Shown: piece by piece, positions 43,130 through 51,093 of the stretch
Numbering within the stretch: the stretch's first letter is position 1
Layout: the number at the start of each line of letters is the position of its first letter
Source: Halovenus halobia
Lineage (GTDB): Archaea; Halobacteriota; Halobacteria; Halobacteriales; Haloarculaceae
DNA: 64,000 nucleotides
Assembly (NCBI RefSeq): GCF_051414135.1
Contig: NZ_JBLKOA010000001.1
Span: forward strand, 806,001-870,000
Direction of reading: 5' to 3'
The notes under the pieces: model-generated
The model's input: the letters and a program-made list of their open reading frames with translations, nothing else
What the model was told of the DNA's origin: nothing
Database searches by the model: none
Translations under genes and position numbers: made by a program

Positions 43130-44874
43130 CTGCGCCCAACCGCAACACGCTGTGGGCCGAGATCCTGATCGAAGAACTGGTCGAGCAGGGCGTGGGTGCT
43201 GCCTGCGTCTCGCCGGGGAGTCGCTCGACGCCGCTGACTGTCGCCGCCGACAGCCATCCTGAATTGACCGTCTACTCACACCTCGACGAGCGGTCGAGTG
43301 CGTTTTTCGCGCTGGGTCGAAGCCGGCGGCGTGGTGAGCCGACGGCGCTACTCTGTACTTCCGGCACCGCGGCAGCAAACTACCACCCTGCGGTGATGGA
43401 GGCCAGTGAAAGCCGGGTTCCGCTGATTGCACTGACTGCCGACCGCCCACCGGAGCTACACGACAGCGGCGCGAACCAGACGACCGACCAGGTGAAACTG
43501 TTCGGTGACGCTGTTCGGTACTACCGGACGCTGCCCGAGCCAGAACCCGAAGCCAGAAAGCTTCGCTCGTTACGCGTCATCGCAGCCCGCGCAGTTGGTG
43601 AAGCGACAGGCTTGCCGCCCGGACCGGTTCACCTCGACGTGCCGTTCAGCAAACCGCTCGAACCAGTCGAGGTCGAGGGTGATGTTCCAGCCGACATCGA
43701 GGGGCGTGCACCACTCGGAGCAGGGGGACGCGACGGACCGTTCCTCCGCCAGAGCCGGGGACAACTCGAACCGCCGGAGCCAGCAATGGCGCGCTTGAGA
43801 GGAAGCGTCGAGGCTGCTGACCGGGGGCTAATCGTCTGTGGACCAGCGAACGCACCGACGCCGGAGCGGTCAGCGCTGGCCGACCTCGCGTCGGCAACTG
43901 GGTTTCCGGTGGTGGCCGACCCACTGTCGGGCCACCGCTTCGGCGACCACGTCGCGGAGACCCCGGTCTGTGGCGGCTACGACTCGTATCTCGATGGCGT
44001 TGACTGGCCTGGCCCGGAGGTCGTGTTGCGGTTCGGTGCGTCGCCCACGTCGAAAGTTCTGCGGAAGTATCTCCGAGACCACGCCGAGACGCAGGTGCTT
44101 GTCGACCCCGCTGGACAGGTTCGCGAGGCAGAGTTCACCGCGACAGAGCTGATTGCAGCGGACCCAACTGCGTTCGCCGAGAACCTCGCTACGAGGGTCG
44201 AACAGCCAGCTGAGTCCAGTTACTGTGAGCGCTTCGAGCAGACAGAGAAGCAGTACTGGGAGCGTGTCACGGCAGCCTGCGAGTCACAGTTTTTCGAGGG
44301 AGGTGTGTTGCACGCCGTCGCCGAGCGGTTGCCGGACCCCTCGACCTGCTTTGTCTCGAACAGCATGCCAGTCCGTGACCTCGACAGATTCGGCGCGCCC
44401 CGGACTGGCGAGATTTCGGTGCTGGGCAACAGGGGGGTTAGCGGTATCGATGGGATTGTCTCGTCGGCACTCGGTGCCGGAAGTGTGGCCGAGGAACCGC
44501 TCGTGCTCGTGCTCGGAGACCTGGCGTACTACCATGATATGAACGGACTGCTCGCACTCCGACGTTGCGGTGTCGACGCGACAATCGTGTTAGTCGACAA
44601 CGACGGCGGCGGGATTTTCCACAAACTCCCAATCGAGCAGTTCGAGCCTCCGTTCACCGAGCAGTTCAAGACACCACACGGACTCGATTTCGAGCCGACA
44701 GGCGAGTTGTACGACTTTTCGTTCGAGCGCATAGAAGACAGAGCGGGATTTTGCGAGGCGTTCGAGGACTCAGTTGGCCGCGACGGCACACAATTGCTGT
44801 CGGTCGAGTTCGACAGCGAACAGAGTCATACAGTACGAGACCAACTCCACGACGAGATTTGCGCGCAGTTCTAA
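43126..44874 (+). CDS. menD: SEPHCHC synthase MenD
   Basis: 582 residues, thiamine-diphosphate enzyme of the second menaquinone step. The N-terminal PYR domain has ACVSPGSRSTPLTVAA and LDERSSAFFALG; the PP domain carries GDLAYYHDMNGLLALRR and LVDNDGGGIFHKLP, the cofactor-binding motif. Start at 43126 set by the ATGA overlap with menF. Its TAA stop shares CTAA with the convergent J-domain gene. Confidence 0.95.
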   Translation: MTAPNRNTLWAEILIEELVEQGVGAACVSPGSRSTPLTVAADSHPELTVYSHLDERSSAFFALGRSRRRGEPTALLCTSGTAAANYHPAVMEASESRVPLIALTADRPPELHDSGANQTTDQVKLFGDAVRYYRTLPEPEPEARKLRSLRVIAARAVGEATGLPPGPVHLDVPFSKPLEPVEVEGDVPADIEGRAPLGAGGRDGPFLRQSRGQLEPPEPAMARLRGSVEAADRGLIVCGPANAPTPERSALADLASATGFPVVADPLSGHRFGDHVAETPVCGGYDSYLDGVDWPGPEVVLRFGASPTSKVLRKYLRDHAETQVLVDPAGQVREAEFTATELIAADPTAFAENLATRVEQPAESSYCERFEQTEKQYWERVTAACESQFFEGGVLHAVAERLPDPSTCFVSNSMPVRDLDRFGAPRTGEISVLGNRGVSGIDGIVSSALGAGSVAEEPLVLVLGDLAYYHDMNGLLALRRCGVDATIVLVDNDGGGIFHKLPIEQFEPPFTEQFKTPHGLDFEPTGELYDFSFERIEDRAGFCEAFEDSVGRDGTQLLSVEFDSEQSHTVRDQLHDEICAQF

Positions 44875-45761
44875 AACTGACGGCGACTCGGTCCGATAGC
44901 AATCCACGTGAGGACGGACAGTCCAAACGGGAACGCGACGGCAGCCATCGAGAGGACGCCGGTGATACTGAGGACCGGGACACCAATCACCCCGAACAGA
45001 ATCACGGGCAGCAGTACGAGCCAGACGCCGAAGACGACCATTCCAACCTGCGGGACGCTCTGGAGGAAAGCAACGACGAGGATGATACACATCGCAACGA
45101 TGAGGTTGGCGGCCGTCGGAAACGACCGAAACAGCGCCCCGAACAGGAGGACGGGGTAGATAACGAACGTCGTCCCGAGGAGGACAATCGCCCGCTGTGA
45201 GGTGACCAGTTCGCGCAGCGAGAACATCCCCGGTGAGTCGCCGACGGCGTAGGACTGGTCAGTATCCCACACCTGGTGGCGGTCGGTGGCTGTCCCGGAG
45301 CGCTGTTGGCGTGACGTGTCGTACCAGGTCGCCGAGTGACCCGCCTGGCCGCTGGCCCCTGTCGACTCTCTCTGCTGGCTGGTTCGTCTGCTATCCGTGT
45401 TCTCGGACTGGTGGCTGGTGCCTCCTGTTCCGCTGGCGGAGTTGTTCTCCGACGTAGCGCTGGCGTCTGTAGTCGTCGTGTTGTCCTGAGACTGCGTGGC
45501 GTCGTCGCGTTCGTCGGTAGTTGTGGTAGTGCCAGAGTGGCTGACATAGGCCTCGTGGCCAACGCGGTCGTACTTCGCTCGTTCCTCCTCGTCTGTAAGC
45601 ACATCCTTGGCCTCGATGAGGCGTTTCGTCTGGTCAGACGCGGCCTCATCGTCGCTGACATCCGGATGTGTCTCCTTGATCCGCTCGCGGAAGGCCGATT
45701 TGATTGTCGAATCCGAGGCGTCTCGTGAGACGCCGAGACGCTCGTAATAATCCTCTGGCAC
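44871..45761 (-). CDS. J-domain membrane protein
   Basis: 296 residues from a GTG at 45761, chosen because TTTTATA lies about 28-30 bases upstream and the J domain begins right there (DYYERLGVSRDAS). HPD is at residues 32-34. A ~110-residue linker rich in Ser, Thr, Gln and Asn follows, then about four membrane segments (IVLLGTTFVIYPVLLFGALF onward). It could recruit DnaK to the membrane. Confidence 0.85.
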   Translation of the reverse strand: MPEDYYERLGVSRDASDSTIKSAFRERIKETHPDVSDDEAASDQTKRLIEAKDVLTDEEERAKYDRVGHEAYVSHSGTTTTTDERDDATQSQDNTTTTDASATSENNSASGTGGTSHQSENTDSRRTSQQRESTGASGQAGHSATWYDTSRQQRSGTATDRHQVWDTDQSYAVGDSPGMFSLRELVTSQRAIVLLGTTFVIYPVLLFGALFRSFPTAANLIVAMCIILVVAFLQSVPQVGMVVFGVWLVLLPVILFGVIGVPVLSITGVLSMAAVAFPFGLSVLTWIAIGPSRRQF

Positions 45762-45801
45762 AGACGTTGTATCTCTTTGAGAGGCGGGGTATAAAACGTG
45801 A

Positions 45802-46158
45802 TTATCCGCGATCTGGGACGTCGTCGCCAACGACTGCGTCTACGACTTCGTCGCTGTCTGGGTCGATTAGCAGCCAGAGTTCGTCTGAGGAACTGCCCGA
45901 TGCCCGCGCACGGAACTCCTCTGTTACGGATGTCGACGGCGTCCGCGTATCACTCGCCGTGAGCGGTTTCTCGACGCGGATGAGATACTCTTTCTCGCTG
46001 ACGTCGACAGAGTCTTCGGAGCCGTCACGGTTCGAGGCGACGTAGCCGCAGTTCGGGCAGGCCCAGCCCGAGATTGACTGTTTGAGCTCAGTCACGTAGA
46101 TGACTTGGAGGTTCGTCCCGCAGTCTGGGCAGTCTACGTCGGTCTCCTCGATCGTCAT
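45802..46158 (-). CDS. Zinc-ribbon hypothetical protein
   Basis: 118 residues. Two CxxC pairs (VDCPDCGTNLQV and WACPNCGYVAS) form a zinc ribbon; the rest is acidic. It lies just upstream of the J-domain gene on the same strand with 40 bases between. Function unknown. Confidence 0.75.
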   Translation of the reverse strand: MTIEETDVDCPDCGTNLQVIYVTELKQSISGWACPNCGYVASNRDGSEDSVDVSEKEYLIRVEKPLTASDTRTPSTSVTEEFRARASGSSSDELWLLIDPDSDEVVDAVVGDDVPDRG

Positions 46159-46301
46159 GCTCCCACCAAACGGCCCCAGCGCCCGCGATACTGTGCGTGT
46201 CCATACCTGTCGGTTGTGGCCTCACTCGAGTCAACATCGCCGTCGTCACCCATCATGTTCGGGCCACCTTGTGCCGGATTACTATCTGAGGGGAATCGTG
46301 A

Positions 46302-46458
46302 AAAGGTTTAAGACTGACAACTGTTAACACACAACTGAAGCCCTGGTGAGTAGGGCTTCCGGCGGGAACGACCGCTGAGCGGCACGGCCATTGGCACCGC
46401 AGGTAAAACAGCGGGCCGTGGCACTGACCGGCCGGCAGTGTCACGGTATTTTCACATT
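46302..46458 (+). ncRNA. Candidate structured small RNA upstream of dinB
   Basis: A TATA-like GGTTTAAG (46305-46312) would start transcription near 46333. The next 115 bases hold a perfect 8-bp hairpin (46337-46344 with 46352-46359), a 4-bp hairpin (46372-46382), a two-part stem (46383-46388 with 46415-46420 and 46397-46400 with 46411-46414) and an 11-bp stem with one G-U pair (46416-46426 with 46436-46446) followed by TATTTT. The last two stems compete for 46416-46420. No protein-like frame occupies this 337-bp gap. It ends before dinB's own promoter. Confidence 0.4.
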
Positions 46459-46495
46459 CGTGGAACTTTAACTCCGTAGCCACGTAACTCGGGGT

Positions 46496-47686
46496 ATGGA
46501 GCGTGGCCGACTACCCGGCGTCTCTGCCCCCGAGCAAATTATCTGCCACGCTGATATGGACTGTTTCTACGCTGCTTGCGAGCGATTGCGCGAACCGGCA
46601 CTGCAGGGTGAACCGCTCGTTGTCGGAATGGGCTACGAACCAGGCACGACCAACGGCGCAGTCGCGACGGCGAGTTACGAGGCGCGCGACTACGGCGTCG
46701 AAAGCGCACAGGCCATTTCCGAAGCACTTGAATTACTTCCGCGAAAGATCGACGTGGCCCGCAACGGGGGCGACGTTGACGCAGCAGGCTTCTACCGGCC
46801 AGTGGATATGGAGTACTACGAGTCAATCGCCGAGGACGCCCAGATGATTCTGGACGAAGAGGCGACGACAGTCCGGAACGTGAGCATCGACGAAGCCTAT
46901 CTCGACATCACCGACCGCATTGACTGGGACGATGCCGGGCAGTTCGGCCGCCAGTTGAAGGACCGAATCGAGTCGGAGGTCGGTGTGACGGCAAGTCTCG
47001 GCATCGCGCCGACAATGAGCGCGGCAAAGGTGGCCAGCGACCACGACAAACCTGACGGGTTGGTCGTCGTCGAACCAGGGGACGTGCAGTCCTTTCTGGC
47101 CGGCCTACCGGTCGAGGACGTTCACGGCGTTGGCCCGGTAACAGCCGACCAAATGAGTGAACTCGGCATCGAAACCGCCGGCGACCTCGCTGGGGCTGAC
47201 CCCGCGAAACTGGACTCAGAGTTCGGCGAGCGCGGCCGTCGTGTGCGCCGGTACGCCCGCGGCGAGGACGAACGCGAAGTCCAGCCGACAGGCCGACCGA
47301 AGAGTTTCTCTCGGGAATCTGCGTTCCACGAACCCACTGCGGACGCGGAGACACAATACGACCGCGTCGACCAACTCGCGACAGCGGTAGCCGAGCGGAC
47401 TGCGCGCCGCGATGTCCTCTACCAGACAATCGGAATCAAGGCCGTTTTGCCGCCGTTCGACGTCCGAACACGGGCACAGTCGCTGTCCGGCCCGGTCGCA
47501 GACGAGCAACTCCTTCGTGAGGTTGCGGCAGAGTTGTTCGAGGAGTTCGCGGGTGAGCGTATCAGGAAGGTCGGTGTTCGCGTCTCAAATCTCTCCTTCA
47601 GTGCGAACGACCAACCGACACTGTCGGCTTTTGGGACTGACGAGACAGAAGAGGAGACGCAGCGTTCGCTCACTGATTTCGACTGA
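46496..47686 (+). CDS. dinB: DNA polymerase IV (Y family)
   Basis: 396 residues. Catalytic motifs HADMDCFYAACE and SIDEAYLDIT with the steric region EARDYGVESA; helix-hairpin-helix GVGPVTADQMSELGIETAGDL; little-finger domain from about 240. The C terminus ends acidic and lacks a clear PCNA box beyond LSAFGTDE. Translesion synthesis. A TTTAAC box lies about 27 bases upstream. Confidence 0.95.
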   Translation: MERGRLPGVSAPEQIICHADMDCFYAACERLREPALQGEPLVVGMGYEPGTTNGAVATASYEARDYGVESAQAISEALELLPRKIDVARNGGDVDAAGFYRPVDMEYYESIAEDAQMILDEEATTVRNVSIDEAYLDITDRIDWDDAGQFGRQLKDRIESEVGVTASLGIAPTMSAAKVASDHDKPDGLVVVEPGDVQSFLAGLPVEDVHGVGPVTADQMSELGIETAGDLAGADPAKLDSEFGERGRRVRRYARGEDEREVQPTGRPKSFSRESAFHEPTADAETQYDRVDQLATAVAERTARRDVLYQTIGIKAVLPPFDVRTRAQSLSGPVADEQLLREVAAELFEEFAGERIRKVGVRVSNLSFSANDQPTLSAFGTDETEEETQRSLTDFD

Positions 47687-47756
47687 ACGACAGGTCTCTG
47701 AAAGGGAAATTGAGCCAAGCATTTTTATCAGGGAGTCGCCTTCCTCCCCACGAACG

Positions 47757-48257
47757 ATGGCTGCTGACGAGACACCAGATGACGATTCTAGCGCTGAACC
47801 TGCCACTGAGGGAGAGTCCTCGGGTGATGTACGCGAGAAGTTCGAAGCTGAAGCCGACCGAGCAATCGAGCAGTTCGACGAAGGTGTCGTCGACTTGCTC
47901 TCTTGGATTCTCGAAACCGAGACACGCGCTCGTATCTATATCTACCTCCGACAGCACCCCGACAGCACGAGTGAAGAAATTGCCGACGGAACGGGACTCT
48001 ACCCGAGCACGGTTCGAGAAGCGCTCGCGGCCCTGAACGACGACGGCACTGTCGAGCGCGGCAAACGAGAGAGCGACGGGGCCGGGAACAACCCCTATGA
48101 GTACTCTGCAATGGCTCCGAGCGAACTCATCGGCGGCGTTATCGACGACGTGCAGGGGCATATGAACGCGGTGTTCAACCTCGACAAGTATCTCAACGGC
48201 GACGAGAAGACTGACGAGCCAGTCACTATTACTGTCACGGACGAAGACGACGAGTAG
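47757..48257 (+). CDS. Winged-helix DNA-binding protein
   Basis: 166 residues. A ~40-residue acidic N terminus, then a winged helix (ILETETRARIYIYLRQHPDS, SEEIADGTGLYPSTVREALAALNDDGTVERG) and a dimer-like C-terminal helix. ATTTTTATC lies about 30 bases before the ATG, supporting a leaderless start. Probably a transcription regulator; target unknown. Confidence 0.85.
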   Translation: MAADETPDDDSSAEPATEGESSGDVREKFEAEADRAIEQFDEGVVDLLSWILETETRARIYIYLRQHPDSTSEEIADGTGLYPSTVREALAALNDDGTVERGKRESDGAGNNPYEYSAMAPSELIGGVIDDVQGHMNAVFNLDKYLNGDEKTDEPVTITVTDEDDE

Positions 48258-48303
48258 AGCCGAATCCGAAGCCACTAAACCCCGAGCTACCCAGACAGAA
48301 GAT

Positions 48304-48798
48304 ATGAGCGTTGCACTCGGTGGAACATTTGATCCGGTGCACGACGGCCACCGCGCGCTGTTTCACCGTGCGTTCGAGCTGGGAGGCGTGACTGTTGGCC
48401 TCACCAGCGACGACCTCGCCCCCCGAACCCGCCACGCAGACCGCCCGATTCAGTCCTTCGAGCGTCGACGAGCGGAACTCGCTGCGGAACTCGAACGGTT
48501 CGCAGCCGAGTACGACCGCGAGTACAGCATCCGAAAGCTCACCGAGCCGACCGGGATTGCAACAGAAGCACAGTTCGACGTGCTCGTCGTCTCACCGGAA
48601 ACAAAAACTGGTGGGAAACGGATCAACGAGATTCGCCGCGAACGAGGGTACCAGCCGCTCGAACTCGAAGTCGTTGATCACGTCTACGCCGAAGACGGTG
48701 AGATCATCTCTTCGACGCGCATCGTCGACGGCGAAATCGACGAACACGGCAATTTGACGCCCGACCGAGACGGACGAGTGAGTGCTGACCTGGAGTAG
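48304..48798 (+). CDS. coaD: Phosphopantetheine adenylyltransferase, archaeal type
   Basis: 164 residues. Nucleotidyltransferase motif GGTFDPVHDGHRALF at 6-20 and ISSTRI near 137. Converts 4'-phosphopantetheine to dephospho-CoA. Its stop codon abuts the convergent TFB-like gene (TAGCTA). Confidence 0.93.
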   Translation: MSVALGGTFDPVHDGHRALFHRAFELGGVTVGLTSDDLAPRTRHADRPIQSFERRRAELAAELERFAAEYDREYSIRKLTEPTGIATEAQFDVLVVSPETKTGGKRINEIRRERGYQPLELEVVDHVYAEDGEIISSTRIVDGEIDEHGNLTPDRDGRVSADLE

Positions 48799-49107
48799 CT
48801 ACCAGCCCGGCGGCTCGAGTCCCGTCGCCTCTAGCTGATCTTTCCAGTGTTGCTGGACAGCCAGTCGTGACACCCCGACGGCGTCGGCCACGGCGGTCTG
48901 TGAGCGTTGGTCGCCAGCGATGAGTGCGCCGACGTACAGCGAGGAGGCCACACGGGCCTGTTTGGAGCGCTCTGATTCGGGAACAGTCGAGAGAAAGACA
49001 TCGCGGGCGTGTGAGCGAGCGTCAGAGCCAAGCTCCAGTCGGTCGGCTGCGGTTTCGAGGGTGTCCAGCCATTCGGCGTTGTCGAGTTCGTCGCTGGCGC
49101 GGTACAC
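48799..49107 (-). CDS. Short TFB/cyclin-like protein
   Basis: 102 residues from a GTG at 49107, set by an ATTTATAC box about 27 bases upstream (leaderless). The segment SKQARVASSLYVGALIAGDQRSQTAVADAVGVSRLAVQQHW matches the helix-turn-helix end of a TFB cyclin repeat. It has no zinc ribbon or B-finger and only one repeat, so it is not a full TFB; possibly a regulator. Confidence 0.8.
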   Translation of the reverse strand: MYRASDELDNAEWLDTLETAADRLELGSDARSHARDVFLSTVPESERSKQARVASSLYVGALIAGDQRSQTAVADAVGVSRLAVQQHWKDQLEATGLEPPGW

Positions 49108-49192
49108 GCTGTGAGGTAGGTGGGTTAGCTGTATAAATGCTAGCGGCGGCAAGCGACACGTTCATTTGGAACGGGTCGGAAGAAGGTAGTGC

Positions 49193-49277
49193 GCGCGGGT
49201 AACCGAGCCAGGCCAAAGGTGCAGCGCTTAGGACGCTGTCCCGTAGGGGTCCGCCGGTTCAAATCCGGTCCCGCGCA
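49193..49277 (+). tRNA. tRNA-Leu (anticodon UAG)
   Basis: 85 nt. Acceptor stem GCGCGGG pairs with CCCGCGC and discriminator A; anticodon loop CTTAGGA between GCAGCG and CGCTGT gives anticodon TAG; long variable arm (GTCCCGTAGGGGTCC) as in class II tRNAs; T arm CCGGTTCAAATCCGG. No intron. CCA is not encoded. It marks the left side of the accessory region. Confidence 0.95.
49254..49277 (+). repeat. 24-bp direct repeat, copy 1 (3' end of tRNA-Leu)
   Basis: The 3' end of the tRNA from the T arm to the discriminator is repeated exactly at 49407-49430. Flanking bases differ on both sides, so the match is limited to the tRNA end, as in attL/attR sites left by tyrosine-integrase elements. Confidence 0.85.
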
Positions 49278-49340
49278 TTTTCCTGCGAACACGTGAGGGA
49301 GCGACGCGACCGAACAGTGAGCAGTGAAAATCGCACCGAG

Positions 49341-49352
49341 CGGATTTGAACC
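49341..49352 (-). repeat. Inverted 12-bp piece of the tRNA T arm
   Basis: CGGATTTGAACC is the reverse complement of GGTTCAAATCCG within the tRNA-Leu T arm. It lies between the two direct copies and may be another remnant of insertion or rearrangement, though T-arm consensus is short. Confidence 0.45.
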
Positions 49353-49406
49353 CTAGAAGTCGCAGTGCGCGCAGCGAACACAGTGAGCGAGCACAACCGT
49401 CTTCAT

Positions 49407-49430
49407 CCGGTTCAAATCCGGTCCCGCGCA
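49407..49430 (+). repeat. 24-bp direct repeat, copy 2 (att-like)
   Basis: Exact copy of the tRNA-Leu 3' end, 129 bases downstream of the first. The sequence between has no gene; an element that once lay here has been lost or the copy is a by-product of serial insertion. The wider gap 49278-49632 holds these repeats and a hairpin-rich stretch, no gene. Confidence 0.85.
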
Positions 49431-49449
49431 CTACCACTTTTTACTGCGT

Positions 49450-49470
49450 CGGGTTCGCTCTTCGAGCGAA
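49450..49470. repeat. Perfect 9-bp hairpin
   Basis: GGTTCGCTC and GAGCGAACC around TTC. It lies at the start of the hairpin-rich block running to about 49617. Could act as a transcript end or be part of a repeat element. Confidence 0.6.
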
Positions 49471-49540
49471 CCGCTCCTTGCAAAAACTTGGGGAAAAACC
49501 TCTCGACGCTCACTGCTCACGGTTCCCGATGGTCACCGTT

Positions 49541-49573
49541 CGCTTTCGAGGGCTCACTCCGTTCGCCCTCGCA
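49541..49573 (+). repeat. Hairpin repeat, copy A
   Basis: A 33-base unit containing stem CGAGGGC / GCCCTCG with an 11-base loop. Identical to 53081-53113, with further similarity on both sides (about 49497-49616 against 53060-53180). An inverted, compensated copy is at 57370-57400. Confidence 0.85.
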
Positions 49574-49632
49574 TCGTTCGCGTCGAGCGAACCGCCTCGC
49601 TACGCTCGGCGGAGAAGACTCCCTCGGCCAAT

Positions 49633-50817
49633 TCAGAGCATATCATCGGTTGTCTTTGCATTTAGTAACTTCCCAAGAGTTGTGTATCTCAGTCCTTGTG
49701 GGTATTTCGACTTGTACGGGACTGGATCGTCGAGTTCATAGAGGGACCCTGGCTCGAACATGATGACCTTCTTTCCATCTGCAATCTTAGCTCGGTCTTT
49801 GTAGTCAGTTGACTCTCGCATTAATTCCGCTTCATCAGGTTCCACCACTTCACTCACCTTTGCGAAGTATTTCACCTCTTGAACATCACCAGTGACGTAC
49901 ATTGCCACATACTCGAAGTCGCTACCGACCCGAACGAACCCCCATGCCTCATTCTCCTTGAGGAATGGCAGTCCAGACTCCTTCGTGGGGAATACAGCCA
50001 CGCGAGCGTCTGGGTCACCCTCAATTTCATTCCGGGAAATTTTACCCGTGACCTCGTTTTTCAGTGGTTCCATTTTGTCGGGAGTCTGGTCTGGTTCTGA
50101 CTTGTCTTCCTCTCCGGAATCTTCGGGCGGCTCCTCACTGACAAAATGCCGCTGCTCACGGAGTACAGAGACAAGATTCTGCACGAACTCCCGAGACTGC
50201 TCTTCGAGATCTATGGTGAGGTCCCCTACCTCGTTCTCGACCGCCTCGGTCACGGACTCAGTGACGCTGTCCTCGTTTTGCTGTAGATGCCGAATTGCTC
50301 GGTTTGTCTGTGCGACTTGCTCAGCCACCTCGTCCGACTTCCCCGAGCGTATCGACTCCTTGGTGAGCAGTTCCAGTACCTCTGGATTCTCAGCGAGGTC
50401 ATCGAGGTCAAATTGAACAACCGAAACTTCCTCACCACCGTTTCGGTCGTGGTTCTTCGTTAATACCTCAAACGCCTCACCATTTGTCAGAATTCCCCAG
50501 TCAACATCGAGTTCCTGCCGCATGTAACTCCGCAACTGCTGGACCTCGGTCTCAGTGAGTGTCGACCGAACTGGCTTCGCTTCGACGAATATCACGGGAG
50601 AGTCCCCAACGAGCAGAGCGTAATCGACGTGGGTGCTACCTGATGCCATCGGGATTGTATATTCGAGCGCAACCTCCGTAGAGTAGAGATCCCATCCGAG
50701 TAGTTCGAGGAAGGGCTGAATGAGTTTGACCTTCGTGTTTTCCTCGTCCATCTGCGGTGACGATTCGATGAGCTGCTGACACCGCTGGACGTACTCGTTG
50801 ATATCTTCTCCGTCCAT
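49633..50817 (-). CDS. Lone HsdR N-terminal-type nuclease protein
   Basis: 394 residues from the ATG at 50817. Residues ~15-130 match the type I restriction HsdR N domain: IQPFLELLGWDLYSTEVALEY, then the PD-(D/E)xK core D65...E79-A-K81 in HVDYALLVGDSPVIFVEAKPV, and GILTNGEAFEVL. No helicase motor follows; the middle is acidic and coiled-coil-like, the C-terminal ~150 residues are another unidentified domain (VAVFPTKESGLPFLKENEAWGF). No hsdM or hsdS is adjacent. Codon use is AT-richer than core genes. Likely a stand-alone defence or DNA-related nuclease. Confidence 0.8.
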   Translation of the reverse strand: MDGEDINEYVQRCQQLIESSPQMDEENTKVKLIQPFLELLGWDLYSTEVALEYTIPMASGSTHVDYALLVGDSPVIFVEAKPVRSTLTETEVQQLRSYMRQELDVDWGILTNGEAFEVLTKNHDRNGGEEVSVVQFDLDDLAENPEVLELLTKESIRSGKSDEVAEQVAQTNRAIRHLQQNEDSVTESVTEAVENEVGDLTIDLEEQSREFVQNLVSVLREQRHFVSEEPPEDSGEEDKSEPDQTPDKMEPLKNEVTGKISRNEIEGDPDARVAVFPTKESGLPFLKENEAWGFVRVGSDFEYVAMYVTGDVQEVKYFAKVSEVVEPDEAELMRESTDYKDRAKIADGKKVIMFEPGSLYELDDPVPYKSKYPQGLRYTTLGKLLNAKTTDDML

Positions 50818-50980
50818 TAGAGAACAACTGTGAAACCTACACACAAATAGTATGGTGAAAAGAGGAGGTCAGCGGCTAACGCTGTGCCACAGGTATTTTT
50901 CTAAATTTTGAGCCCAAATTGCGACCTGTCGAGAGAAGGAACGAGCGAAAGCCGGCTTCCTAGCCGCCCTCGCCTGAACC

Positions 50981-51028
50981 GCGCTTAGGATGCTATCCTG
51001 TAGAGGTCTGCCGGTTCAAATCCGGTCC
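50981..51028 (+). pseudogene. Decayed tRNA-Leu 3' half
   Basis: 48 bases align without gaps to 49224-49271 of the intact tRNA-Leu, from the anticodon stem to the T arm. The five differences are all G-C to A-T transitions. The acceptor 3' strand is lost and replaced by short tandem repeats, and no 5' half is present, so it cannot make a tRNA. It looks like an old attachment-site copy. Confidence 0.85.
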
Positions 51029-51050
51029 AAATCCGGTCCAAATCCGGTCG
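51018..51050 (+). repeat. Three tandem copies of an 11-bp unit
   Basis: AAATCCGGTCC three times (the last ends in G), growing out of the T arm of the decayed tRNA half. Likely produced by slippage or repeated strand exchange at the att core. Confidence 0.9.
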
Positions 51051-51093
51051 TCTCACGCAATATTATCATTCAAACATCACTTTTGAATCGCAG

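Noticed and set aside
42563..43450. Open frame antisense to the menF-menD junction
   Set aside because: Covers conserved coding sequence of two well-identified genes; arginine-rich start typical of shadow frames.
48799..49107. Full transcription factor B
   Set aside because: Only one cyclin-like repeat end is present; no zinc ribbon and far too short.
51018..51050. Tandem 11-bp repeats as a CRISPR-like array
   Set aside because: Units are contiguous with no spacers and derive from the tRNA T arm; no cas genes nearby.
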